Source: Rhizophagus irregularis (taxonomy: Eukaryota > Glomeromycota > Glomeromycetes > Glomerales > Glomeraceae). From it: 64,000 nucleotides of DNA. Positions 14,401-24,518 of the stretch are shown here, in pieces. The DNA lies in the NCBI RefSeq assembly GCF_026210795.1, contig NC_089430.1, positions 1,550,001 through 1,614,000 on the forward strand, given 5' to 3'. How positions within the stretch are numbered: the stretch's first letter is position 1; each line of letters opens with the position of its first letter. The position numbers and the translations under genes are program-made. The notes beneath the pieces are model-generated. The model made no database searches, was not told the origin of the DNA, and saw only the letters and a list, made by a program, of their open reading frames with translations.

Positions 14401-15434
14401 AATTATTGAAATTCTGTTGAAAATGTATTGAATAGCATATGTTATTACATTTTTTACATTTTTCATTCAAAACCATCATATAATCTTTTGTTTCTGGAAT
14501 TTGTGTTATTCCATAAGCAATAACAATCTATAAATATTACATATTAGCAAATTTTATATCAAAAATTTCAATAAGAGCAAATTTATCATACCTCATCCAC
14601 AAATTCTAAAGTAATATCGTTTGTATTATTTAATTTTTTCAGCATCACAATCATATTTTGATTTTTTCTTATCCAATTCTGAATATTTTCATTCCAATAA
14701 TACAAATTTCCATCAATCCAATTTGCTTCATAGTACTCATTTTCTGCAATATACTTAATATTATAGAATTTATCATAAGGTATCCATTCCAATGCCTCTT
14801 TCAAATTATCATGAGTTGATAGCTGAATATTTTGAATAAATTTATCAACACCTTCATTACAACTAGTCCAATTATTGAAATTTTGTTGAAAATATATTGA
14901 AAAACAAATGTATTCACATTTTTTACATTTTTTACTCAAAACCCTCATATAATCTTTTGTTTCTGGATTTTGTGTTATTCCATAAGCAATAGCAATCTAT
15001 AAATATTACATATTAGCAAAAATTAAAATTTATCAAAAATTTCAATAAAAATATATTTATTATACCTCATTCATAAATTCTAAAGTAATATCTTCTGTAT
15101 TTAATTTTTTCAGTATTACAATTATATTTTGACCTTCCCTTTTCCAATTTTTATTTTTACTATCCCAATCAATTATGTTTCCATCATTCCAATTTGCCTG
15201 ATACCTGTCTTTTTCAACATACTTGATATTATGAAATCGATCATAAGGTATCCATTCTAATGCTTTTTTCACATCATTATGAGCTGATAGTTGGGTATAT
15301 TGAATAAAATTGTCAATATCATTGTTACCGCTGGTCCAATTTTTGAAATCTTGTTGAAAATGTCTTGTGTAACATATGCGATTACATATTTTACATACGT
15401 TATATGACAACTTAATCTTTCTCTTTTTATCCAT
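8445..15434 (-). CDS. TKL-type kinase gene with 13 tandem N-lobe exons and one C-lobe exon
   Basis: Minus-strand exons by splice sites: 15066-15434 (start ATG, MDKKRKIKL), 14592-14996, 14126-14527, 13659-14057, 13190-13591, 12763-13128, 12297-12698, 11825-12226, 11350-11760, 10875-11279, 10412-10813, 9944-10342, 9444-9872, then C-lobe 8527-9369 and tail 8445-8464. Each of exons 2-13 begins with YGITQNPETKDYMMVL (strands beta4-5), then a short Cys motif (CKKCNNICYSIHF), WTSGN..VDKFIQ, and a kinase N-lobe ending LEF.NE. All 13 lengths are multiples of three, with phase-0 introns of about 65-75 nt. Only exon 13 has an intact loop (AKGGFGIVYKANW) and VALK; the others read like AANEYKANW with VILK. 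The C-lobe has HRDLHTGN, TDMG, PYIAPE and DIYSFG. One A is missing in the run at 8698-8702, so the frame stops at 8665 (about 1,965 aa) instead of continuing into the family tail KANYTGSSLL...LPEPKN. It is probably a cytosolic signalling kinase; the role of the repeats is unknown. Confidence 0.8.
9444..15434 (-). repeat. Tandem exon-intron array, 13 units of about 470 bp
   Basis: The unit is one exon of about 400 nt plus one intron of about 70 nt (TATGATAAATTTG... to ...TATTTATAG). Exons 7 and 9 (12297-12698, 11350-11760) differ at only two residues, and exons 8 and 10 share their first halves, so a two-unit block has been copied with a period of 947 bp. Exons 1 and 3 (DWDSKNKNWKREG) and exons 2 and 4 (SKKCKKC, EGVDKFIQ) pair in the same alternating way. 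Exon 8 is a mosaic: its second half (ISYDKFYDITYFVNDRYQAN) matches exon 4. Exon 6 lacks 36 nt and exon 9 has gained 9 nt near its 5' end. Confidence 0.9.
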
Positions 15435-16849
15435 TATGCTTTAATAAATAAAAAAGAAGACAACAGAAAAAATTTTTTTGTTTCAGCCAGCCTATTTATG
15501 TATTTTGCGTAGATTATCTTATGTATGGTTACGTATTGTCAATATGCATTTTTTTTAATCATGTGTTTATTTCTATTAATGATCTTTTGCATACATTGCA
15601 TTACTTATTTAATTAGTTACACAAATATTACAATAAATGTTAGAGTTTTGGTTAAATAAATATGTTTTCTAATAACCATTTTGAAATTGTAATTAAATTG
15701 GTATTTAAATTTCGCATTTTATTCATGCATGACACGTAATTTTATGCTACTAATACGTACGAGTACAAGCTATATTAAATTTTAAATTTTTTGACACTCA
15801 TTTTAATAGAAAATTTACAAAACTTCGTTTTAAAATCATAGTTCTTGACATAAATAAACATAAGCAATATTCCTAAAAAAATTCTTAACGTTAAAGAATC
15901 GCTAGGAAAATAATTAGAACTGTAAAAGAATTTTTTTAGTCAACAATTGTTGTACGAAACATGATTACATTTCGTGTGATTAATAATTTGTGACGTCATA
16001 ATGTGTACTTTTTTGCTATATCTTTAAATAAACATAGTTGAAATAATTACAAAAAAAAAATACAAATAATATAATAATATCTAATATATCTAATAACATG
16101 TTTTTGCCAAACTTTATCTATATATACTTTCTATCACTTATCCACTGTCACTTCAGGAAGTTTAGTAGTATTTATCCGTTTATTTTAATGGTACCAACTT
16201 ACTATTTTTAACATAGGCTAGGCTGTTTTGCATATGCAGTTACTGCACTCCTATGCACATCATTAGTACTGTAAGATCACATTTGAAAGTCACACTAAAA
16301 TGAATGAATCTCCGCTAAGCCACCGGGATCAACATTCCAGTTCCCCAAAAATACTAGGAAAAAACAAATCATAATAACAAAACTTCTAACCATTATAAAT
16401 ATGTATCTTATCGCGAAGATTATTTTTTTTATTAAAGTATTTCTAATCATAAATAAGTAATTTCTTTTCCTTAATACAACGATTTAACAAAGAAGAAAAA
16501 ATTCGTATTTACTTTAACAATGCAAGATTTTAATATTTATAAAAATTTGTTTATTATAGATACTCTTTAAATTTTCTCATCAAAAAACATACAAAATTTC
16601 GAAGAACAAAATAAATCAATTAAAAAAATTTCTGTATTTTCTCAAATAAAAGTAATAAAAGTACATTTATAAAGTAACAAAATCATGAAATTTTTTTCAG
16701 ACATATGTATGTAATTCATGACCAAAAAATAATATTTTCTTTAGTAATATACATTTTTTTTTTAAAAAAAAAAAATACCAACCACTTTTTTGTTTTTTTT
16801 TATTTCATTTAATGATTCACATCATAATAAAAAAATAAAAATAGCTTAA
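15435..16849. other. Upstream region of the 13-unit kinase gene
   Basis: AT-rich, with no gene seen. The promoter of the minus-strand kinase must lie at its left edge, but I cannot point to a specific element. Confidence 0.4.
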
Positions 16850-17800
16850 TTGAAGGGGAACTCTTCCTGCCGATCATTTGGTCCATAAATTTTAGGATGA
16901 AAAAAAGGCGGAAGAGTTCAAAAGTGTATATGGAAAGTTAGTTTTTTTGCGCATTTCAACATGACCAGCTTTTTATTCACTCATTTACGAACATTTTGGT
17001 ATAAGTTAAGTTTGGGTCAAATAGTGTTTTTCGAATTTCTTTCCCAAAAGTTGTTTCTTTCAGTCAGACCACGGTGGTGATCAAAAAAAGGGCCAAGTAG
17101 GGCGAGGTGTTGCTCCAATAAAGCTTTTTCAGAAGGAGATGACAAGGTATAGAGAAATAAAAAGAAAACTTACGTTGGATTAGTGAAGACTAGTGTGGAC
17201 GCTGGACGCTTTGGAAGTTTTGGTTTGATTGGGATTTTTCGTTGAAATTTTTTTCGGTTGGCGCAGCAAAAAATTTTAGCACGCAGCTGGAATAAGGTGA
17301 TTAACTGTGGGACAAATTGCGGCAAAAAGTTTATCCAGGTAAGGATCAGCCATATCCGCAGTTATCACGTGTTATGGAATTGGTGAAACTGTAGAAAGGA
17401 TGATCTACTGCGGGGCCTATCAAACTCTGCGGTGAGTTTTGAAAGTGAGGATTTAGAACAGCTAGTTTCGGGATAGGGAGTGTAATAGTCATGGCTCGTA
17501 AACAGGCATGCACGCTTCGAGAGGAACTAGTTGGGTTTAGGGTAAAGTGTTGGGAAGATGGTTTAGTTTGGTTTAGAAATAATGTTAGTTAGTTTTGTTA
17601 CAGACGTATGACGTATATAGTTTGGTTAAGTAGGGACATGATTGATTGATTGAAGGGTATGTTTTTGTTTTTTTTTTGTTTTTTTTGTTAAGTGTGAAAT
17701 GTGTAAGGTATTAATAAAGTATCTATGTGTGGGAGTTTGATGGAGTTTGGCATTGGCGCTAATGCTTGGTTAAAATTGTTAAACTGGACGTAAAAATGGC
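16850..17800. other. G/T-rich block of unknown nature
   Basis: Base composition changes sharply. The plus strand is rich in G and T, with few long A runs and sequences such as GGGTTTAGGGTAAAGTGTTG. No long open frame exists on either strand. A polyadenylation-like AATAAAG lies near 17713. It could be a 5' untranslated part of a retroelement or a transcribed noncoding locus. I do not recognise it. Confidence 0.35.
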
Positions 17801-18199
17801 TAGTGTGAAATTTTTTTGGTTTGGGTTTATGTATTTGTATGATAAAAAATTTTTATTGTAAATTATTTGGTGCATCAAAATTCTTTTTCTATAACATAAA
17901 AGTAGGAATTAAACAGCTTCAATTTAAGCTTAAGGTTAAACTGTTTCAAGAAAAAGAACTTCAACGTACTAGTATAAATCTCTTTATTACTCTTTATAAT
18001 AAATAAATTCTACGCACGCTTATTCAATTAAAAACAGTTTAAGCATGAGAAAATTAACATTCCCAGCAACAAATTGCGATTGTTCACATCAGAATCTTAC
18101 TTTACAAACACATCATAAATTGATTATAGTTACCATTTTAAATCGTGCAATTAAATAAGGTGTTGAGCAAACTTTAAAAGTCAAAGTTAGCCTCATGAA

Positions 18200-18364
18200 T
18201 TACATAGCATATGATTTTTCATCCTTTGGAAGAGATTTGTCAGCAATAACTGTTTGTATTTTAAATACATGTTGTTTTTCCAAATTATTTTGAATATTAG
18301 GGTCTACTAATGCATATGCTCTATTGATTACAGCTTTAACTACTTCTTGTCGAATAGTAGCCAT
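18200..18364 (-). pseudogene. N-terminal remnant of another Rhizophagus-type kinase
   Basis: From ATG at 18364 the frame encodes 54 residues (MATIRQEVVKAVINRAYALV, then DPNIQNNLEKQHVFK and ADKSLPKDEKSYAM) and then stops. This is the N-terminal leader I know from a second class of Rhizophagus TKL kinases, which normally continues into a Cys-rich region and kinase domain. Neither follows here, so I call it a truncated fragment. The longer ORF start at 18391 adds nine residues not seen in the family. Confidence 0.55.
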
Positions 18365-18429
18365 AATACTGTGATAAAATTTAAAATACAATTTTAAACA
18401 TTAAAGGATGAACGGAAATAAAAGACTAT

Positions 18430-19105
18430 TAAATTCAGGCAGTCTGAATTCTTAATCACGTGAATTAAAATTGAGTAAAAGGAAAATAATATGAATAAAC
18501 AAAAAAAAACATTAATAAGTGTATATAATAAATTGAAACGTAATATTTTCTATCTAAAGAATTGTATATAATGAAAAAACTTTTTACATCCAAAAGAGGA
18601 ATTTTATTTTGTGGTCTGCCGTCTACGTGTTGCATAAAATAATAAATATGTAAATAAAATAATGAAAATCATTTGGCTGAAATTTTTGAGTCGTACGGAA
18701 CTAACGGAAGATTAATTAGGAAATCCATTAGGAATACTCTTACTACACCACCTAGGAAAGGTGTGATGCCTAACCGTCGCCGTTCACGTGACTGCCGCGT
18801 TCGCGACAGAGAATTTTTTTGTGGTCTGATCTCTATTTGTCACCTGCATAATATGTCACCTGTGTTACCATAAACATATAGCCGAGGGTGGTAAGATGAT
18901 TAATTAGTTTCACAAAATTACGTAAACAGTCGATCCATATGAGTTCTTAATCACGTGAGTTAAAATTGAGCAACAGGGAAATAAAATTTACAATAAAGAA
19001 TTTTTTTTTGAAGAATAATTATTTTACGAAAAATTTTTTATGCGTAAACAAAAAAAAAATTAATAGATGTACTGTATATAATAAATTGAAACGTTACTTT
19101 CTACT
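18430..19105 (+). repeat. Diverged direct duplication
   Basis: The segment beginning TTCTTAATCACGTGA, continuing TTAAAATTGAG, an A-rich run, GTATATAATAAATTGAAACGT, occurs at about 18449-18545 and again at about 18940-19100, the second copy with extra A/T-rich bases. TTTTGTGGTCTG also occurs twice between them (18606, 18814). The 200 bases from 18660 are GC-richer and do not encode a protein I recognise. Confidence 0.6.
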
Positions 19106-20337
19106 AATTCGTTCTTGTTCGTTCTTTTATACTCGTATTTCTCGATTTTGGTACAAGTCACTAATTTTTGTTTATTAATATTTGTCTTAAAAAGAAAAAA
19201 TGTTGTTTATGGGTACTATTCGAAAATCAACTAAATTTTTATGTGCATTTTTTTCCGATAATTAATCACATATCAATTGGATATCCGTTAATGTAGATTT
19301 TTAAAAGATTCACATAAAAAATAGTAAAGTTAAAACGACGCAACCAACTCAAAAAAAAGTAATTTTCAAATTATTTTGATTAGCTCTTTTTTAAAAATAA
19401 AATACAATCGCAATTTCTGAACCTGTGTTCATTGATCAAGCAACGCCTCGCCTATATAAATTTTTCTTAAAATGTTATAATTTGAGTAAAAAGTACTCAC
19501 AATTAAAGCGAAAAATTTAACGCCGTTTTTAATTTATCTTGTTAAATATAGAAAACCAGGTAGACTTAACGCTTTATTTTAAACTGTCCTGTCATTATAT
19601 ATATTATATTTTATTTGACGAATATTAATTTATACATATAGTTTCTGGGGTTAGGCGTATTACATTAAATACCAATGGCCTAACTAAGACTATTAGAAGT
19701 AACCCAACGATATTAATAAGAAATTAGTGAAATGTAGACAAAGAATTATCAATGGACTTTTATTAAACAGTATACAATTTTAAAATTTAACACCGCGTTA
19801 TATAGAAACATAGACATAATTCAAATGTATAAAAAATTAAGCCTTATTAAAAAATCAAAAAAAAGAAAAAATATTATCTGTTCAAAAATTCTAATATTTA
19901 TAATACGAAGCTTATCAATTCTGGGGATTGAACCTGAACTCCTGATAAAAGTCACCGAAAATACAGTAATTTGGACTAAATGTGTAGACTAAAGATTAAT
20001 GATTTGCAAATTTATTAAATTATTAACACTTCGTTGCGTTGAACACACAAAAAAAAAATATCATTAGTGTAATCAATTTCCGCTATTTAATTATCACCTA
20101 TGGACTGATCTTTATTTTAAAGAAAATTTATATATACTTTACAATCAGTTTAGAACCAAAAAAAAAACTATGTATCTAACTAATCAAAAATATTGAAGAA
20201 AAAAAAAACATAAGATAATAAATAAAACGTTATTATTGTTCAATAATAAAAATATTTTTTTTTTAAATAGAGTAAAATAATGATTTCTCTCTCCCATATT
20301 TTAACACTATGAAACGATTATCTAAAAGCTTAAATAT
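19106..20337. other. Intergenic, no gene seen
   Basis: AT-rich DNA downstream of the minus-strand kinase. A tRNA-like T-arm/B-box string near 19920 is discussed under rejected items. Confidence 0.5.
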
Positions 20338-23300
20338 CTAACTATCTGTTTGCATCATATGTTGCAATAACATTTCTCCTACTGCAATATCATCACTAAA
20401 TTCGTTATTATTATTTTTTGGATGTTCTACATGTTTCAAGAATAAATCTCCCACTGCATTATTATCACTAAATTCATTATTATTATCTGGAACTAGAGGA
20501 TTAAGTAACTGAGATGTATAATCAGCTTTTACATTATTAATTGATTTTCTGCTTTCAAATGTTAAAAGATTTTTTTTTCTGTATTCTTCTGCTTCTTTGA
20601 ATTGACTTCTAATTTCATAATGTTGTTGTTCTTTTTTGATCGACCTGATTCGTTTAAATGTAAGTGCATCCATAGTATATGAATGTTGATATAACTCAAT
20701 CAGTTCACGTATTTCATTAGCACTTGGTCTATTGTCTGGATTTGAATCCCAGCATTTTTTCATTAGGTCTATGTAGCATTTTGATGCTTCTGACTCATAT
20801 ATTACAGGTCTAGTTCCATTACATATACTAAATGCCAAATTTTTATCATGATCACAGTCAGCAAAGGGTTGTCTTCCAGTTGCTACAAAATACATAACCA
20901 TGCCAAAGCTGTATATATCTGCTGCTCGAGTATAAGGTTTTTCATTTAACACTTCAGGAGCTACATAAGGTAACACTCCATAAATTTTTGTTTCATCTTC
21001 ATTGTCAACTTCCCCACATAATCCCATATCTGATATATATATATTAAAACCCATTATATTAGCTTCATATAAAATATTACACACATGAAAATCACGGTGA
21101 ACTAATTGGTTTTGATGAATTTCTTCAAGACCACCAGCAATAATGGCCAACATTTCCAATTTTTCTTCCCAGGGTAAAGTTTCAAAATTCATATTTATAC
21201 AATCCTTCAAAGTTCCACCTTCTACATATTGAAGAACCATAACATAATCCTTTGTATCTGGAACTTGAGACATTCCATACGTTGCAAGAATACTCCAATC
21301 TGTTCCTTCTAATGAATATGCTTTAATCTATTTAAAATAGAAAATCATTATTATTACATTAGATTAAAAGTTATTTAATTAAATTTAAAGATAAAAAATT
21401 TTATTATACCTCATTTAGAAATTTATTGCTAATATTCTGTGAATTATTTAAACATTTTAGAGCAATTTTTTTATTTGCGGTCCTTTTATGTCTATTCTCG
21501 TCTTTATCATATTCAAATGGACCATCCTTCCATATTGCTGAGTATACTGTAGAAAAACCACCTTTTCCTATTTCCTTAATATCACTAAACTGATCATACG
21601 GTATCCATTCAAATACTAACCCATAATAATCATCAATTTTTGATTGCATATATTTTATAAATTTATCAATTCTTTCACTTCCACTGGTCCAATTATTAAA
21701 ATTTTCATTTAAATGACATAATTTACACCACTTAAAATCAATATTTGCATATTTTACGCCACATTTCTCACAATATTTATCCCTAATTACCATAATATAA
21801 TCTTTTGTATTTGGATTTTGAGAAATTCCATATACAATATCATAAGACTCCTCAACCTATTAAAGCATAAAAAAATTTTTATTATCATATTAATAATAAA
21901 ATGTATTAAATTATTAATAGATATACAGTACCTTGTTCAAAAATTCATCAACAATATTTGATGAATTATTTAAAATTTTTAAAGCAACTTTTTGATCTGA
22001 ATTTCTTTTATATTCATAACTGTTTTTATTAAATTCAAATAAACCATCCTTCCATATTGCTGAACATATCGTAAAAGAATCATCTTTGCCTATTTCTCTA
22101 ATATCATTTAATTGACTATATGGTATCCATTCAAATACCATATCATCATAATTATCAATCTCTGATTGCTTATTTTGAATAAAATTATCAATTTTTTCAT
22201 TGCCACTAGTCCAGTTTTTAAAAGTATTTTTTAAGTAATTTAATTGACATGGTTCACACCATTTATATAATATACTCGTATATTCTTCACCACATTTTTC
22301 ACAATATCCATCACTAAATATTACGATATAATCATTCGTATCTGGATTTTGTGATATTCCGTATATTTTAGGGTCATTATCAGATAAACTATCAGAATCT
22401 GATTCACTCGTTAGATATGTTTTGATCTATTAAATGCGAGAAAAAATTATTAGAGAAGTTATAATATTATTAAGAAATATACATAATAAATTAATGGAAA
22501 AGTTCATACTTTATTTAAGAATTCACTAACAACAACTTGAGAGTTATGTAAACACTTTAAAGCAACTCTTTTATCTGATTTTCTAGTCAATTCTCTTTTA
22601 TCGTAATCATAATTTAGTGGTCCACTTTTCCATATTGCTGAATACATTGTGGTGGAATCACTCTTGACAATCTCTTTGACATCGGTAAAATGATCATTTG
22701 GTATCCATTCAAAAACTGGATCGTCCGGTACAAATTTCAATTGCATTTCTTGAATAAAATCATCAATAATTTTATTTCCACTAGTCCAGTTTGTGAAATT
22801 TTCTTTTAAATAATTTATTATACATTGTCCACACCATTCGAAAGTATCACGCCAATGAGGAATTTCAATTGTATTGTAAGTTACGTATTTCTCACCACAT
22901 TTTTCACAATATAAATCTTCCAAGACAATAATATAATCATTTGTATCTGGATTTTGAGACAATCCATACATATAAAGTATATTTTCACTCGCTTTAACCT
23001 TTAAGATAATTAAAAAAACACATTATTGGGCTAGAAAAGTATTATATTTAAGCCAAATTCATAAAATTCTCATACCTGGTTAAGAAGTTCATTAATGATA
23101 TCTTGTGATGAATTATATAAACATTTTAAGGCAACATTTTCACATGATTTCCTTTCATATTTGTTTGTATCATCATTATACTCTAACGGACCATCCACCC
23201 ACGTTGCCTTATATAATATACTAGAATCATTTTTTCCTATTTCTTTGATGTTATTAAACTGATTGTATGGTATCCATTCGAATATATCATCATAATAATT

Positions 23301-24204
23301 AATTTTTAGTTGTCTTTTTTGAATAAAATTATCAATTATTTTATTTCCACTGGTTTGAATTATAAAATTATTTTTAAGAAAATCCATTTTACATAATTTA
23401 CACCACTTACGCATTTGATGAACATATCTTTCAATACATTTACCACAATCTCCATTTTGAAGAACAATAATATAATCATTTGTGTTTGGATTTTGAGATA
23501 TTCCATATACATCAAGTATATTATTATTTTCATAATTTAAATATGTTTTAACCTATTAAAATAAGGAGACAAAAAATTATTATTATTTGTTATTATCAAA
23601 AAAAAAAATTGTATATTAAAATTTTCTTCAAAAAAAACTTTTACAAATTACAAACCTCATTTAGAAATTCGTTAATGAAATTTTTTGAATTATGTAAATA
23701 TTTTAAAGTAAATAATTTATTTGAATCTCTTTCATATTTTTTTGTAGTTCTTTTATACATTAATGGACCATCATTCCATATTGTTGAATAATTCGTAATA
23801 TTATTATTATCATTACCTATTTTTTTAATTTCATTAAACTGATCATATGATATCCATTCAAATATTATTTCATCATAATCATTAATTTTTAATTGTATTT
23901 CTTGAACAAATTTATCAATTATTTCATTTCCACTTGTCCAGTTTATAAAATTTTGTTTTAAATTATTTATTTGACATGATTTACACCATTGATACTTTGT
24001 ATTTGTATATTCTTCGTTACATATTTCACATCGACTTGAATTTTTTTTTTCTGAGGATGTGTGACTTGAAGTGACAGAGTGATCTTCAGATTCATCTAAG
24101 TCAAGGTCAAGGTCAAGGTCAAGATTATTAAAGTCATCATTATCAAAGTCAAAGTCTTCTTCCATCATTTCTACATCCTCTGTTTCATAATTATTGTCCG
24201 ACAT
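20338..24204 (-). CDS. TKL-type kinase gene with five N-lobe exons and one C-lobe exon
   Basis: Exons on the minus strand: 23656-24204 (start), 23076-23552, 22510-22998, 21932-22426, 21410-21856, 20338-21327. All are multiples of three with phase-0 introns; the product is 1,148 aa and fully open. Exon 1 has an acidic N-terminus with a DLDLDLDLD run, a zinc ribbon (C-x2-C-x11-C-x2-C), WTSGNEIIDKFVQ, then an N-lobe. Exons 2-5 each restart with YGISQNP.T.DYI and repeat ribbon, leader and N-lobe. Only exon 5 keeps the ATP loop (GKGGFSTVYSAIW) and IALK; earlier copies read GNDNNNITN or KNDSSILYKA. The C-lobe has VHRDFHVCN, SDMGLCG, PYVAPE, DIYSFGM and CWDSNPDNRPS, then a tail with a duplicated acidic motif (NNNEFSDNNAVG / NNNEFSDDIAVG). 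HRD and D-MG aspartates are present, so catalysis is plausible. It is divergent from, and paralogous to, the next gene. Confidence 0.85.
24101..24124 (-). repeat. Hexanucleotide run coding Asp-Leu repeats
   Basis: TCAAGG is repeated about four times within exon 1 of the minus-strand kinase, giving DLDLDLDLD in an acidic N-terminal tail. Length polymorphism is likely. Confidence 0.7.
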
Positions 24205-24518
24205 TATGAATATTTTAAGAATTTTTTTAAAAAATTTAGCGAAAATGTTTAAAATTTCTACTGCTAGGAGTAAGTATCACAATGAATGGGACGCCCAAAA
24301 TGAGAAGTGTCCGTGATCGACAGTCAAAGATTTTCCACAAAATGACAAAAATATAAGTATTTATTGTACTACAGTATGTAATGCTAAGCTAATCAAATTA
24401 GTCATACCTCGTGTGTCACGTCCCGTAGTGGTACCAATTACCAAACCGCCCTATAACTCTGATCGGCGTGCATTTTAGCGTCATGTTTTTCAACTAAAAA
24501 ACCTTAAAAGCAAATAAC
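24205..24518. promoter_or_regulatory. Shared bidirectional promoter region
   Basis: The two kinase start codons point away from each other across 314 bp. The middle is less AT-rich than its surroundings and holds GGGACGCCC near 24289 and CACGTCCCG near 24417, a loose inverted pair. No TATA box stands out on either side. Divergent paralogues with a common promoter suggest an inverted duplication and co-expression; both are inferences. Confidence 0.5.

Noticed and set aside
9438-15434. Thirteen separate small genes instead of one array gene
   Set aside because: Most ORF starts are internal Met residues of the YGITQNP...MMVL block; frames stay open upstream to a good acceptor, every copy ends at a donor, and lengths and phases fit one spliced gene. 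Separate starts cannot be fully excluded without RNA data.
9444-15434. CRISPR-like or satellite array
   Set aside because: Units of about 470 bp are protein-coding exons with introns, not short repeats with spacers.
17821-18006. 61-aa plus ORF
   Set aside because: K/F/I-rich, no family, no splice context; likely chance in AT-rich DNA.
19915-19995. tRNA- or SINE-like B box on the minus strand (GGTTCAATCCCCA)
   Set aside because: The T-arm does not form a five-pair stem, and no acceptor stem, anticodon arm or tail can be drawn.
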